DNA of 60,390 nt from an uncultured Methanobrevibacter sp. (GTDB lineage: Archaea > Methanobacteriota > Methanobacteria > Methanobacteriales > Methanobacteriaceae): contig NZ_OMWA01000028.1 in assembly GCF_900314615.1 (NCBI RefSeq), forward strand, positions 1 through 60,390, written 5' to 3'. A model generated the notes under the pieces. It saw nothing but the letters and a program-made list of their open reading frames with translations. It searched no databases and had not been told where the DNA came from. Below are positions 42,356-52,041 of this stretch, piece after piece. The position numbers and the translations under genes were made by a program. Positions within the stretch are counted from its first letter, which is position 1. Each line of letters opens with the position of its first letter.

Positions 42356-42554
42356 GGGTTCTATTGTCAAGAATTGTGTTCCTGACGTCCATGATGTCGT
42401 CTTTTGCTTTTAAACTGGTGTCACTTGTTTCCATATAAGTTCTGTATATGGTAAGTGCCAGTAAGGCAATTACAATTACTCCTCCGAAAAGAAGTATATA
42501 TTCTGCGGCACCTTGGCCTGAATTTTCATTGATGAATGGTTTTATTTTTCTCAT
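42348..42554 (-). CDS. Class III signal-peptide (pilin-like) protein 1
   Basis: 68 residues with the motif SGQGAAEYILLFGGVIVIAL after a basic start (MRKIKPFINEN), again a class III signal peptide. It has no sequence similarity to its neighbour beyond the signal and size. It is the first gene of a two-gene run on the minus strand; a T-rich, AT-rich gap of 187 bases separates it from the divergent membrane protein at 42742. No pilus assembly ATPase is in the window. Confidence 0.78.
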   Translation of the reverse strand: MRKIKPFINENSGQGAAEYILLFGGVIVIALLALTIYRTYMETSDTSLKAKDDIMDVRNTILDNRTHV

Positions 42555-42741
42555 AGTGTTTCACCAATATGATATTGATTTTTTTCATATATTAATATTA
42601 CTATTATTTAAAAAAGTATTATCCAAATTATATTTTTCTCGTTTTTCTAGTGTTTTTTTCCATTAAATTTATTAATGGTGTTGTAGATATTCTATAATAG
42701 TTAAAATAATAGAGTGATTAATAAATAATAAGGGTGACATT

Positions 42742-43911
42742 ATGGGAAATACTATAAAATTAGTTTCAGGTTTTATTTTATTTGTAATTGGTATTCTCAT
42801 AGCATATGAGACAAGTGTTTATAACTTATTGGATATTTTATTGATAGTTGGTCTTATCATTTCAATAGTTGGTATAATACTTATTATCAGTTATTTCATC
42901 GAGTATAATTCTGAAAGAACTACAAATATGATTAAAGACTTTTTAAGCTCTGAAGAGGGTGAATCAAGGTTAGGTAAGTTTGATAGATCCTCATCAAAAG
43001 ACAATAACCGTCCGTTAAGGCTTAATAATAATTATAATGATTATAATGATGGGGACTATAACGATTTGGTTCTGGATGACTCTGAGGAGTTTGACACCAG
43101 CCAGTACATCAGACCTGAATATGAAGACAATCCGAAAGCTGTTTTGAATGTAGTTCCTCAGGAAGAGCCAAAGGTTAATTTTGATAAACAATTGGATTTT
43201 ACTCCACATTATGGAAAGCCATTAAAAGTAACCAGAGCTCCTAAAAAACGTGAAGGAAATTATTTTGTTGAAGAAATTCCTAAGTTTAAGCCTGAAAATG
43301 ATAAGTCTGATGAGATTATAAAAGTATTGGCAGAAGAGCCTAAAGTGCCAGAACCTCAAACTGTAGACACTCAGACTCAAGTTGCTCCGGAAGTTGCTGA
43401 AAATAGAGATATTAAAATTGATATTAACAATCCTGAAAGTCTTCCTGTTCCAAAATTACTTAAAAGTTATGTAATTACTGATACTGGTTTGCTGTCTTCT
43501 CAAGAAGCTTTTGATCAATTAGCTATTAATGTTAACAAAGAAATAATGTTGGAAATCCCTTCATTGAATGATTTATCTGACAGATTCCTATCTCATGTTC
43601 CAACAATATATTCAAGAGTAATCATCGATGAATTTGATGTTTCCGACATGTCTTACATGTTTTTAATTTCATCCCTTTTAAAACAGGGAGTTCATATTAG
43701 AACTGTTCCTAAAGTTCACACTGTCAATTTGATAACTGATGATTCTCATGCAATGATTATTTCAGAAAGTCAAAATGACTTTGAATATGGTGCAATTTAT
43801 GAAGACAGAAAATCTATATCCGATATTAGAGCTGATTTCGAAAAAACTTGGGATATTGCATCTAATTTAGATGAAAGTGTAATTATTAATGCTATAGGAG
43901 GAGCAGCATAA
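42742..43911 (+). CDS. Hypothetical protein with two N-terminal membrane segments
   Basis: A 389-residue protein: two membrane helices (about 7-23 and 29-53), a long polar Asp/Asn/Pro-rich linker (60-240) and a compact C-terminal domain (about 245-389; SRVIIDEFDVSDMSYMFL and NLITDDSHAMIISE). The last part reminds me of the effector half of some archaeal TrmB/FilR1-type proteins, but the match is weak. Its stop overlaps the UPF0173 start by one base, so the two are co-translated. Function unknown. Confidence 0.65.
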   Translation: MGNTIKLVSGFILFVIGILIAYETSVYNLLDILLIVGLIISIVGIILIISYFIEYNSERTTNMIKDFLSSEEGESRLGKFDRSSSKDNNRPLRLNNNYNDYNDGDYNDLVLDDSEEFDTSQYIRPEYEDNPKAVLNVVPQEEPKVNFDKQLDFTPHYGKPLKVTRAPKKREGNYFVEEIPKFKPENDKSDEIIKVLAEEPKVPEPQTVDTQTQVAPEVAENRDIKIDINNPESLPVPKLLKSYVITDTGLLSSQEAFDQLAINVNKEIMLEIPSLNDLSDRFLSHVPTIYSRVIIDEFDVSDMSYMFLISSLLKQGVHIRTVPKVHTVNLITDDSHAMIISESQNDFEYGAIYEDRKSISDIRADFEKTWDIASNLDESVIINAIGGAA

Positions 43912-44630
43912 TGGAAATCAGATGGTTAGGACATTCAGCTTTTGAAATCATTAGTGATGATGATGTTAAAATTCTAATTGACCCTTTTATCAGTAACAAC
44001 CCTGCATGTCAAGTCCCTGTTGAAGAATTAAATCCTGATATAATTCTATTAACTCATGGTCATTCAGATCATTTTGGTGATGCTTTGGAAATTTCCAACA
44101 GTACTAATGCACCAATTGCATGCATTCATGAAATCTCACTCTTTTTAGCTAAACAGGGTATTAGAAACATCAGTGTTAATATTGGAGGATCATTCGTATT
44201 CAGAAACATTAAGTTTACAATGCTTGATGCAAAACATTCTTCTGATATAGATATTGTTGAAGAAACTGTTCCCGGAGGAAGTGCTGCCAGTTTTCTGATA
44301 ACCTTTGAAGACGGTACAAAAATATTCCATGCAGGAGATACAGGCCTTTTCGGTGATATGAAAGATATCATAGGTAATATCTATAAACCTGACGTTGTAT
44401 TGATTCCAATCGGCGATAAGTTTACAATGGGTCCATTTGAAGCGGCACTGGCTACAATGTGGTTAAATCCAAAAGTGGTTGTACCAATGCATTACAATAC
44501 GTTTCCACCTATTGAACAGGACCCTGCAATATTTGCGAATTTTGTAAGTCAGTTTAACCCTAACATTGACGTTGTGGTTATGAATCCTGACGAATACTTT
44601 AAATATAATCCTGAAGATTATCAGGATTAA
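43911..44630 (+). CDS. UPF0173 metallo-beta-lactamase-fold hydrolase
   Basis: A 239-residue member of the UPF0173 family, metal-dependent hydrolases of the beta-lactamase superfamily with unknown substrate. It opens MEIRWLGHSAFEI and has LLTHGHSDHFGD (about 47-58) and HAGDTGLFGDM, which supply the two-metal ligands, and VPMHYNTFPPI at the end. It is translationally coupled to the membrane protein before it and overlaps the opposing rqcH gene by 4 bases. Confidence 0.9.
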   Translation: MEIRWLGHSAFEIISDDDVKILIDPFISNNPACQVPVEELNPDIILLTHGHSDHFGDALEISNSTNAPIACIHEISLFLAKQGIRNISVNIGGSFVFRNIKFTMLDAKHSSDIDIVEETVPGGSAASFLITFEDGTKIFHAGDTGLFGDMKDIIGNIYKPDVVLIPIGDKFTMGPFEAALATMWLNPKVVVPMHYNTFPPIEQDPAIFANFVSQFNPNIDVVVMNPDEYFKYNPEDYQD

Positions 44631-46630
44631 CTTTTTTCATATTTTTTGCGTTCGTGATATTCTTCATCAATGTCACATTTTCCTGATGGTAACACCCTTA
44701 TGATGTCATCAAGTGTGAGAATATCATCTTCATTTATTTTATGAATTATTTTTTTAGCTATTGCTTCTTTTTTTGTAAATCCTGGTTTTATTACAACATA
44801 ATTTTCACAGTGTGCTTCAAGTGCATCTATCGGACCTGCCATAATACGTTTTCCTTCATAATCTACAATTCCGATAGCAAGCTTAACTCTTGCACCTCTG
44901 ATATAATTTCTATGTCCTCTGATAACAAATGATCCTTTTGCTAAAAACTCCCCTGCTTCAGGTGTTTTTGATACCTGGTCCGGGCGGACCCAAAATACGT
45001 CCTGAGATGAGAAACCTTTTGACCAAGCAGATGAAAATGAAGCTGCAAACTCTCCGGATTCTTTAAGGATATTATCATTTAATTCATTGCCATTTAATTT
45101 TATTGCAAGTGATGATGCACCATGTATATCTGCATGTAAATAAATGTCATTTGGTTCCAGATATTTCTTCACAACACTTTCATTGCTGTTGGCGTCACGT
45201 CCTCCAACGACCAGAATGCCTTCGGAGCTGACAAACCATCTCATTTTCTCATACCACTTGAGATTTTTCTTTACTCTCTTTTTAGGTGTTGAGATATTCT
45301 CCATTGCGATTTCTTTTTTGGATTTTATATCTTCAAGTTGTTTTTTGGTATTTTCAATAGCTATTAAAGCTCCTTTTGTTTTACGTTTTGCTTTTTTAGC
45401 TTTTTCATAATAGATTTCAGCATTTTCTGCTATTGTCAATTTGGGATCAATGATTATTGAAGTATCGTCTATTTTTAATGTTAAAACGCCCAGCTTGTCA
45501 ATTGATTCATAAATCTGTGCTTCTTTCATGCCGTCTTTTTTAGCATTTTTCAACGTTTTTCCAATTTCTTTAAAAGAGTAGTCCTTACTCCTTGCTGAGT
45601 TGACAACATTAATGATGTTTTCAATGGTTGGGTAATTAGAATAGATTACCTCTCCTTTATGTTGACTTTCTTCGATGGTGGTGTTAAAATTATCAAGTGT
45701 TTCTTGTTGTAAACGTAACCTTTTTTCAAACTTGTTTACTTTTTTTGTCCATGCTGATTCTTTTATGTCTTTGATTGTGGTGTTTACCTTTTTTGAGTAG
45801 AACTCATCACATGCTTCATTAAATGTTGAATATGTTGTTTTTTCAAAATCTTCATATTTGACTAAATCTAAAGGCACTACATCTTCTTTTTTGTCTTTTT
45901 TAACAATTTGTGGTTTAATTGAACCTTCTTTCAAATTATCAAATAAATTTACAAGTCCTGTGTACAGTGCATTTATTTGTGTATCTGTAATGTCGCTGTT
46001 TGAGGTGTTTTTATCAATTTCAGTAATTTCATTTGCTCTTTCGATGATTTCTTCAGCATATAAACTGCCTAATCCGTTTCTAGCCAAGGTTCTAACAACA
46101 TCGCTGTCTTCCTCGAATAATTTTTTGAAATCATCTTCACTGACTGTTATAGGATTTATTCCCCTTTCTTCAGGAAATGCATATTCTCTTTTGGAGCTTA
46201 TGTCTCTGTCACTCATCAGTTTTCTTTTAAGAGGTTGTATGATATTATTTTCATCATCTAAAAGAATTATATTTCCTTTATCGAAAAGTTCCACGATGAT
46301 TGTATAATATTTATCTTTTTTAACTCTAATCTCCACTACACGGTCAAAATTATGCTGCTTTATGCTTTCCACATGTGCTCCTTTCACTCGTTTTCTTAAA
46401 AGCATAGGAAAACTTGGTGGTGTAGTCGGATTTTCAAGCGGGTACTGGCTGGTATGTATTCTGGAACCGCATTGCATAACTAAATCCACTCTTCCTGTTC
46501 CGGGAACATGGAATCTCATAACAACAATATCTTTTGTTGGCTGGAATGATTTATCGACTCTAGCGCCGCTTAATAATTTATTTAATTCATCACTTATAGT
46601 AAAAATGTCTACGTTAGACATGGATTTCAT
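44627..46630 (-). CDS. rqcH: Ribosome quality control protein RqcH (NEMF/Tae2 family)
   Basis: Binds obstructed large ribosomal subunits and recruits tRNA to tag the stalled chain. About 667 residues: NFACT-N domain (1-240, VDIFTISDELNKLLSGARVD), helix-hairpin-helix and coiled coil (about 250-445), and NFACT-R domain (about 460-590, IYLHADIHGASSLAIK and VFWVRPDQVSKTPEAGEF). I use ATG 46630 because AAGGTG lies just upstream; GTG 46639 is part of that site. Divergent from the small membrane protein at 46716. Confidence 0.93.
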   Translation of the reverse strand: MKSMSNVDIFTISDELNKLLSGARVDKSFQPTKDIVVMRFHVPGTGRVDLVMQCGSRIHTSQYPLENPTTPPSFPMLLRKRVKGAHVESIKQHNFDRVVEIRVKKDKYYTIIVELFDKGNIILLDDENNIIQPLKRKLMSDRDISSKREYAFPEERGINPITVSEDDFKKLFEEDSDVVRTLARNGLGSLYAEEIIERANEITEIDKNTSNSDITDTQINALYTGLVNLFDNLKEGSIKPQIVKKDKKEDVVPLDLVKYEDFEKTTYSTFNEACDEFYSKKVNTTIKDIKESAWTKKVNKFEKRLRLQQETLDNFNTTIEESQHKGEVIYSNYPTIENIINVVNSARSKDYSFKEIGKTLKNAKKDGMKEAQIYESIDKLGVLTLKIDDTSIIIDPKLTIAENAEIYYEKAKKAKRKTKGALIAIENTKKQLEDIKSKKEIAMENISTPKKRVKKNLKWYEKMRWFVSSEGILVVGGRDANSNESVVKKYLEPNDIYLHADIHGASSLAIKLNGNELNDNILKESGEFAASFSSAWSKGFSSQDVFWVRPDQVSKTPEAGEFLAKGSFVIRGHRNYIRGARVKLAIGIVDYEGKRIMAGPIDALEAHCENYVVIKPGFTKKEAIAKKIIHKINEDDILTLDDIIRVLPSGKCDIDEEYHERKKYEKS

Positions 46631-46715
46631 AATAAACACCTTTTAATTTAATCAATACTTTAATATATAATAATCACTAAAATTATATTAATATATTTAA
46701 TTATGGAGGATATCA

Positions 46716-46988
46716 ATGGACACAACTATTAAAGTTACAAGTATTCATATTGTTTTTGCTTTGATTTCAGCTGTTATTTCCACAGTTCTTTCCAAAGGAT
46801 GGATTGGATTTAAAAATGATATTGCAGCTGCTTTTGTTGCATTAATTATATTGTATTTTGTTGGACAATTATGTCAAAAAATGGCCGGGGATGAGATTTC
46901 CGGATTTACCCAATGGTTATGGGATGGAATTTCACCGTTTTTCTTTACATGGGTAATTTCATATACCTTATTAATGATGTACTTATAA
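46716..46988 (+). CDS. Small three-helix membrane protein
   Basis: A 90-residue protein with three hydrophobic segments (about 8-25, 34-52 and 70-88) and a short conserved-looking loop QKMAGDEISGFTQWLWDG. It may belong to the DUF5379 family of Methanobacteria, whose size and topology recall EMC6-like insertase partners; I cannot confirm that by eye. GGAGG supports the start. It overlaps the convergent DUF2070 gene by 6 bases. Confidence 0.7.
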   Translation: MDTTIKVTSIHIVFALISAVISTVLSKGWIGFKNDIAAAFVALIILYFVGQLCQKMAGDEISGFTQWLWDGISPFFFTWVISYTLLMMYL

Positions 46989-48803
46989 TCCCCCGAAGAA
47001 GATCCATATAAAAACAATAAATAATGAAGTAATCAGTAAAACTGGAGCTATTATTTTACTTACCGCAACAACTGAACTGATTGTTGATATTAGTTCAGTT
47101 GAATTTTTCGGGCCGAAAGTATTAAGATTTTCTATTTTTTCAGTTCCAGTTCCAACTTCAACTTTTTCCAAATCATCTATCGCATTTTGAATACTAATTT
47201 TAACAAATTCTATTATTTCTGCTCTTTTTGCAATTCCAATTGGATTGTATCCTCTTGAAAGAGTGTTGACTGTATGTGTATCAGTTGTCATCACTTCAAT
47301 TTCATCTATTTCCATATCACTTACAGCATCAATGATTTCCTGTCTGAATCCGATTTCCATATTGTTGGCATCAAACAGGACATATGCAGTTCTTTGACCT
47401 TCGACTTCAATAACCATAGTTTTAATACCGCTTTCACCGACTCCTTCCTGTTTGTCCAGTGTGCTCATATTGTCCTGTGAGCAACCTACTTTAACATCGT
47501 ATTTTTCCTGTTCAGAGTCAATTTTATCAATAACTTCAATCAGATGGAACACTTCGGAGTTTCCGGGAAGAACTTCTCCGCTTTCAGGAGTAAATGAGTT
47601 ATGGCAATCAACAATCACAGAATTTTCAACACTGCATTTGCTTCTGCTTTTAGCCATCATTGTCAGTCCAACACCAAATTCAATATCGTCAACAGCTTCA
47701 GGAGCGAATGTGGATAGGATTATCATTCCGTCATTGAAAAACTGCACTCCAATATTTGCTTTTTTATGTTTGTATCTGGTGAACTTGCTGGCATGCTCAC
47801 TATATTCAACTTTTTCAAGGCCTCTTTTAACAGAAGCTTCAATTTTATCGATTTCTGAAACAGCAATAGGGTTGAAATCATGAGTTGAAGGTCCATGAGC
47901 CACCATAGTGAAGTGATCAAATTTATTTGCAAGAATTGTAGGCATGTTGGATCCTCCCAAATCTCCAAGAGGTCCCGGATGGACTGACGGTGAAATAAAT
48001 AATGCTTTAATGCCGTTATCTGTTTTAAAACTAACAAAAGTAACTAATGTGTCAATTGCTTCGCCCATGTTTTCAAACAGTCCTTCAAGAGAGTTTGATC
48101 CTTCATTCAGGTGTGCAATAAATAAACTTAATAAATCCAGAACGCCTATTCCCAGATTTTTCTGGAACGGGGATGCTATAATCATGATAAATGCATAAAT
48201 GGCTAATACAAAGATTATGCCTGCAATAAGAGCTTTTATAATGATTTGTATAATTGCTGGGCCTAAAAAGCTTGTATCAATAGTGAAAAATGATATTAAA
48301 ATTAGCATGGCCAATATAAGTGTAGGCTGAATTAACCCTACTCCTGCAGCAACTGTAAATCTGACATTTGATGTTGCCCAAAATACAAGGGTATTAAATC
48401 CATAAATCAATACGCATCCGAATAATAATGAGTTTAAAAACATGTCAATGCCAGTTATTCTGGAAACGACTCCTCCACTAACCAATACAATTCCTAAGAT
48501 AAACATTGAAAGTCCTGATAAGAACATGGAATGCCTAATTCTTAGGTTGATTCCGTGAAATCCTATTATAACCTGCTGATTTAGAGCACCGCTCATAATT
48601 GAGGTTACTCCAATACAGACCAGTCCAAAAAGACCTCCAAATAATATATCTTCTATAATATTAATATTTGTGACTGAATCAATTATAAAATATAAGCTTC
48701 CTATTAAAAAACTCAGAATTAACATTCCCAAAATACTGTATTCAGTTTTAGGCAATGTTTTGATATATTTTGAAAGTCCCGCAACACTACTCATACTCGA
48801 CAT
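46983..48803 (-). CDS. DUF2070 family membrane protein
   Basis: A 606-residue protein: seven or eight membrane segments in the first 230 residues, then a large soluble domain containing LFISPSVHPGPLGDLGGSNMP (about 269-289) and VIVDCHNSFTPESGEV, and one C-terminal membrane helix (IIAPVLLITSLFIVFIWIF). This is the DUF2070 architecture known in euryarchaea. The His/Asp-rich motifs suggest a metal-binding hydrolase-like domain, but no reaction is known. Confidence 0.87.
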   Translation of the reverse strand: MSSMSSVAGLSKYIKTLPKTEYSILGMLILSFLIGSLYFIIDSVTNINIIEDILFGGLFGLVCIGVTSIMSGALNQQVIIGFHGINLRIRHSMFLSGLSMFILGIVLVSGGVVSRITGIDMFLNSLLFGCVLIYGFNTLVFWATSNVRFTVAAGVGLIQPTLILAMLILISFFTIDTSFLGPAIIQIIIKALIAGIIFVLAIYAFIMIIASPFQKNLGIGVLDLLSLFIAHLNEGSNSLEGLFENMGEAIDTLVTFVSFKTDNGIKALFISPSVHPGPLGDLGGSNMPTILANKFDHFTMVAHGPSTHDFNPIAVSEIDKIEASVKRGLEKVEYSEHASKFTRYKHKKANIGVQFFNDGMIILSTFAPEAVDDIEFGVGLTMMAKSRSKCSVENSVIVDCHNSFTPESGEVLPGNSEVFHLIEVIDKIDSEQEKYDVKVGCSQDNMSTLDKQEGVGESGIKTMVIEVEGQRTAYVLFDANNMEIGFRQEIIDAVSDMEIDEIEVMTTDTHTVNTLSRGYNPIGIAKRAEIIEFVKISIQNAIDDLEKVEVGTGTEKIENLNTFGPKNSTELISTISSVVAVSKIIAPVLLITSLFIVFIWIFFGGL

Positions 48804-49014
48804 GTTATTTTTCCTTGCTTTTTTATATATACATATAAAATTTAGTCATAACAAATATATTAAAGTTATCAATAAGTTTTGATTTGGATGTGTTATTTTA
48901 ATTTCAATCTATTTTTTAAATTATATTTGCCATTAAATTTATTAAAATTAAAAATTTTATATATAATCTAGTTATATTTTTTTGCAAAAAGAAATTATCA
49001 AGTAAGGTGAATAG

Positions 49015-49536
49015 ATGGAAAGAAAATTGAATGTTCCGATTAAAGATGAAGATTTATCACAGTTAAAAGCTGGAGATGTAGTGTATCTGACTGGAAATAT
49101 TTTAACTGCACGTGACCAGGCACATAAAAGACTGCTTGAACAGGGTGCTCCATTGGATATTGAAGGTGCAGTCTTATTCCATGCCGGACCTATTATTTCT
49201 GAAAAAGAAGACGGATATGAAATGGTAGCCATCGGACCTACAACTTCAATGAGAATGAATCCGTATCAGAGTGATGTTCTGGATATGGGTCCAAAAATTG
49301 TCATTGGTAAAGGTGGAATGGATGATACTGTGCGTGAAGCATTAAAAAGAAATGAAGCCCTTTATGTTGTAGCTACTGGTGGATGCGCTGCTTTATATGT
49401 TGATGCAGTTGAAGAAATTGAAAGTGTGGATTGGCTTGACTTGGGAATGCCTGAAGCTATGTGGAATTTAAAAGTTAAAGATTTTGGTCCGCTTATAGTT
49501 GCAATGGACAGTCATGGAAACAGTTTATATGACTGA
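49015..49536 (+). CDS. Fumarate hydratase class I, beta subunit type
   Basis: Beta subunit of two-part iron-sulfur fumarase, interconverting fumarate and malate in the incomplete reductive TCA pathway. The 173 residues show LTGNILTARDQAHKRLLE (about 25-42), the family's FHAGPII and IGPTTSMRMNPY motifs, IGKGGM and VVATGGCAALY. The alpha subunit, which holds the 4Fe-4S cluster, is not in this window. An AAGGTGAAT site precedes the start. Confidence 0.9.
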   Translation: MERKLNVPIKDEDLSQLKAGDVVYLTGNILTARDQAHKRLLEQGAPLDIEGAVLFHAGPIISEKEDGYEMVAIGPTTSMRMNPYQSDVLDMGPKIVIGKGGMDDTVREALKRNEALYVVATGGCAALYVDAVEEIESVDWLDLGMPEAMWNLKVKDFGPLIVAMDSHGNSLYD

Positions 49537-49630
49537 TTTTTGACTTTATAAGTAATACTTATATATAATTTCATTTAAAGTATATTTTAATTTATAAAAA
49601 TTTTAAAAAATTTTTATCGGAAGTGTAATT

Positions 49631-49960
49631 ATGGCAGATATTAATGAATCAGCAGAAAAAAAATTGAAATCTAGAATGACTAAAATTAGAAAATGTAACA
49701 GAGAACCTGAAGAAAAGGAAAAGTTCTCAGAAAAATTCGGTGTTTCAGTAGAAATGGAATTCCAAAACAAAAATCCTGACAAACTTTCTGATGGTATTAC
49801 TCTCATAACCAGTCCTGAAGGTAAAGTGTTATTTGCTGAATATTTCTACGGCATACCTGAAGAAGAAGAGTACACCACAGTTCCAGTTACAGAAAAACAA
49901 TTAAAATCCATTTTAGAATTTTTTGAAGATTACAAATTACAGTTAGATGATTCTGATTAA
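49631..49960 (+). CDS. Small hypothetical protein upstream of a PLP enzyme
   Basis: A 109-residue, highly charged soluble protein (MADINESAEKKLKSRMTKIR). It has no recognisable domain; a middle beta-rich segment, SDGITLITSPEGKVLFAEYF, is the best structured part. GGAAGTG precedes the ATG. Its stop codon directly abuts the next gene's ATG, so the pair is surely co-translated and a functional link is likely. I do not recognise the family. Confidence 0.7.
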   Translation: MADINESAEKKLKSRMTKIRKCNREPEEKEKFSEKFGVSVEMEFQNKNPDKLSDGITLITSPEGKVLFAEYFYGIPEEEEYTTVPVTEKQLKSILEFFEDYKLQLDDSD

Positions 49961-51109
49961 ATGATTATTAATAATTCTTTGGATGAAGTTAAAAAAAGAG
50001 AGCACGCTCTTTCAATTATTAAGGACATTGTCAATCTTGAAGGAAGAGACTCTTTATTTGACTTAACAGGATTGTCCGGAGGGTTTATTGCATCACCCTC
50101 TGAAATAAGTCTTTTAGAAACTTATGTGGGACCAGCTATTTTTGAAGAAGAACTCCAGAAAGTAGGAAAACAGCATTTGGGAGGGGAAAAGATACTCCCA
50201 TTGAACAGGACTTCTTCAGGTATTTTGGCTACAATTCTCGCATTGGTTGATAAGGATTCATATGTAGTACATTATTTAGCGAAATTGCCTGCCCATCCAT
50301 CAATTCCAAGAAGCTGTAATCTAGTTGGTGCAAAGTATTTTGAAACTGATGTGCTTGATGAGTTTTCAATTCCTGAAAATACTTCATTGGTTGTCATTAC
50401 AGGTTCTACTATGGACCACCAGGTAATTGATGAAGATGAATTCAAAAAAGTCATTCAGATGGCTCATGAAAAAGACATACCTGTCATGGTTGATGATGCA
50501 TCAGGTGCAAGACTTAGAACTGTTGTATTCAATCAGCCTAAAGCATGTGACTTGGGTGCAGATCTTGCAATAACAAGCACTGATAAATTAATGCCGGGCC
50601 CTAGAGGAGGACTTATGGCAGGCCGTGAAGAGCTTATCGATAAGATTAAAATCAAGGTAAATCAGTTTGGTCTTGAAGCTCAGCCACCTCTGGTTCTTGC
50701 AATGGTGAACGGTATAAAAAATTTCAATGAAGATAATCTGATTAACAGTTTTTCGAGAAAAGACGAACTGATAAATTTACTGAATAAAAAATTTGATAAT
50801 TTTGAAACTACACCTACAGGGGTTATGATTTCTCCTGAAGGTTTGGCTAATGAGATATCATCACAGCACAACCTGTCCGATGATGATTTGGCTTTTGTAT
50901 TATCATTTATCCTGCTTAAGGAACATGGCATTATAACAATTCCTGCAGTATCAATGCCGGGTGCATCCCCAACAATACGTTTTGATTTGTCTACAAATGA
51001 TGCATTCAATCTGGATTTAAATGATTTATATAAAAAAATAGAATCTTCAATTAATAAACTACAAAAAGTAGCTATTAATGAAGATGAATGTAGGGAGATT
51101 GTATTTTAG
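49961..51109 (+). CDS. PLP-dependent enzyme of the UPF0425/SelA-like family
   Basis: A 382-residue fold-type I PLP protein of the archaeal family related to selenocysteine synthase SelA (MJ0158-type, TIGR03576). Features are LNRTSSGILATILALV (about 81-96), the VITGSTMDHQ segment, VMVDDASGARLRT with the PLP-binding Asp, and TSTDKLMPGPRGGLMAG with the PLP lysine. The substrate is unknown; homologues are not true selenocysteine synthases. It abuts the small charged protein upstream and overlaps the opposing birA by 4 bases. Confidence 0.87.
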   Translation: MIINNSLDEVKKREHALSIIKDIVNLEGRDSLFDLTGLSGGFIASPSEISLLETYVGPAIFEEELQKVGKQHLGGEKILPLNRTSSGILATILALVDKDSYVVHYLAKLPAHPSIPRSCNLVGAKYFETDVLDEFSIPENTSLVVITGSTMDHQVIDEDEFKKVIQMAHEKDIPVMVDDASGARLRTVVFNQPKACDLGADLAITSTDKLMPGPRGGLMAGREELIDKIKIKVNQFGLEAQPPLVLAMVNGIKNFNEDNLINSFSRKDELINLLNKKFDNFETTPTGVMISPEGLANEISSQHNLSDDDLAFVLSFILLKEHGIITIPAVSMPGASPTIRFDLSTNDAFNLDLNDLYKKIESSINKLQKVAINEDECREIVF

Positions 51110-52023
51110 TTTTTGATAATACATTCTCCGGAAATTACTTTTTCTAAGGTTCCATCAATTTTTTCAACTACAAGAGCTCCTTCTTTGCTGATACCTAAAA
51201 CATATGCATCGTAGTATGTGTTGAAAGGCTCTCTTACTTCTACAATTTTTCCAATGGAGTATGAACGTTTTCTCCATTCTTTTAATATGGCCTCATATTC
51301 TTTTGAATTGAAAAGTTCATTGATTTTTTCAAATTCTTCAAAGAATATTTTTATTAAAAGATTTTCGTTTCCTTCCTTGTGAAGTTCTTCTTTAAGTGTT
51401 GTAGTTCCGGACTGTAATTCTTCAGGGAAATCAGTCACGTTTAAATTAGCATCGATACCAACACCAATGATTACACTTTCAATTCTGTTGAATTTAGTAA
51501 CGGCTTCAGTTAGAATTCCACAAACTTTTTTGCCATTAATCATTATGTCATTTGGCCATTTGATTTCTGGATTTTCAACACCAACTCTTTCTAAGGTTTT
51601 TGCAACCGCTACTCCAGTAGCTAATGTAATCAAAGGTAATTTTGAATAATCGACAATAGGGTTTACTATAATGGATAACCATACTCCGCCTAATGGAGAT
51701 TCCCATGATTTTCCTGATCTGCCTTTTGCTCCGGTTTGTTTTTCAGAGATAACTACTGTTCCGTTTTCAGCATTGTTTTTTGATAAGAATTTTGCAACGG
51801 TGTTTGTTGAACTTACTTCTTTGTAGATGTATAAATTTTTACCAACATATTCGGTATCTAAATCTGTTTGGATTTCTTCACTGTTTAGATACTCTGTTTT
51901 TTCTTTACCGATTTCTTTAACGATATGTGCAAAGTCTGTGATTTCTAAATTTTTCAATTCATCAGCTGTTTTATCTGAAAGCTTATTTTCTTTTTTTAAC
52001 AAGTTAACAATTTCAGTACGCAT
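51106..52023 (-). CDS. birA: Biotin--protein ligase
   Basis: Attaches biotin to carrier proteins, here the pyruvate carboxylase B subunit. The 305 residues show an N-terminal helical region (1-65, not a clear HTH) and the catalytic core with the adenylate-binding motif KGRSGKSWESPLGGVW (about 107-122), IKWPNDIMINGKKVCGIL and GVGIDANL. It follows pycA by 18 bases on the same strand, a pairing well known in methanogens. Confidence 0.93.
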   Translation of the reverse strand: MRTEIVNLLKKENKLSDKTADELKNLEITDFAHIVKEIGKEKTEYLNSEEIQTDLDTEYVGKNLYIYKEVSSTNTVAKFLSKNNAENGTVVISEKQTGAKGRSGKSWESPLGGVWLSIIVNPIVDYSKLPLITLATGVAVAKTLERVGVENPEIKWPNDIMINGKKVCGILTEAVTKFNRIESVIIGVGIDANLNVTDFPEELQSGTTTLKEELHKEGNENLLIKIFFEEFEKINELFNSKEYEAILKEWRKRSYSIGKIVEVREPFNTYYDAYVLGISKEGALVVEKIDGTLEKVISGECIIKN

Positions 52024-52041
52024 AAGTTAATCTCCAAAATA

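Noticed and set aside
48804..49014. Possible RNA gene in the divergent gap between the DUF2070 and fumarase genes
   Set aside because: Only AT-rich promoter-like sequence is present, with no hairpin or conserved box.
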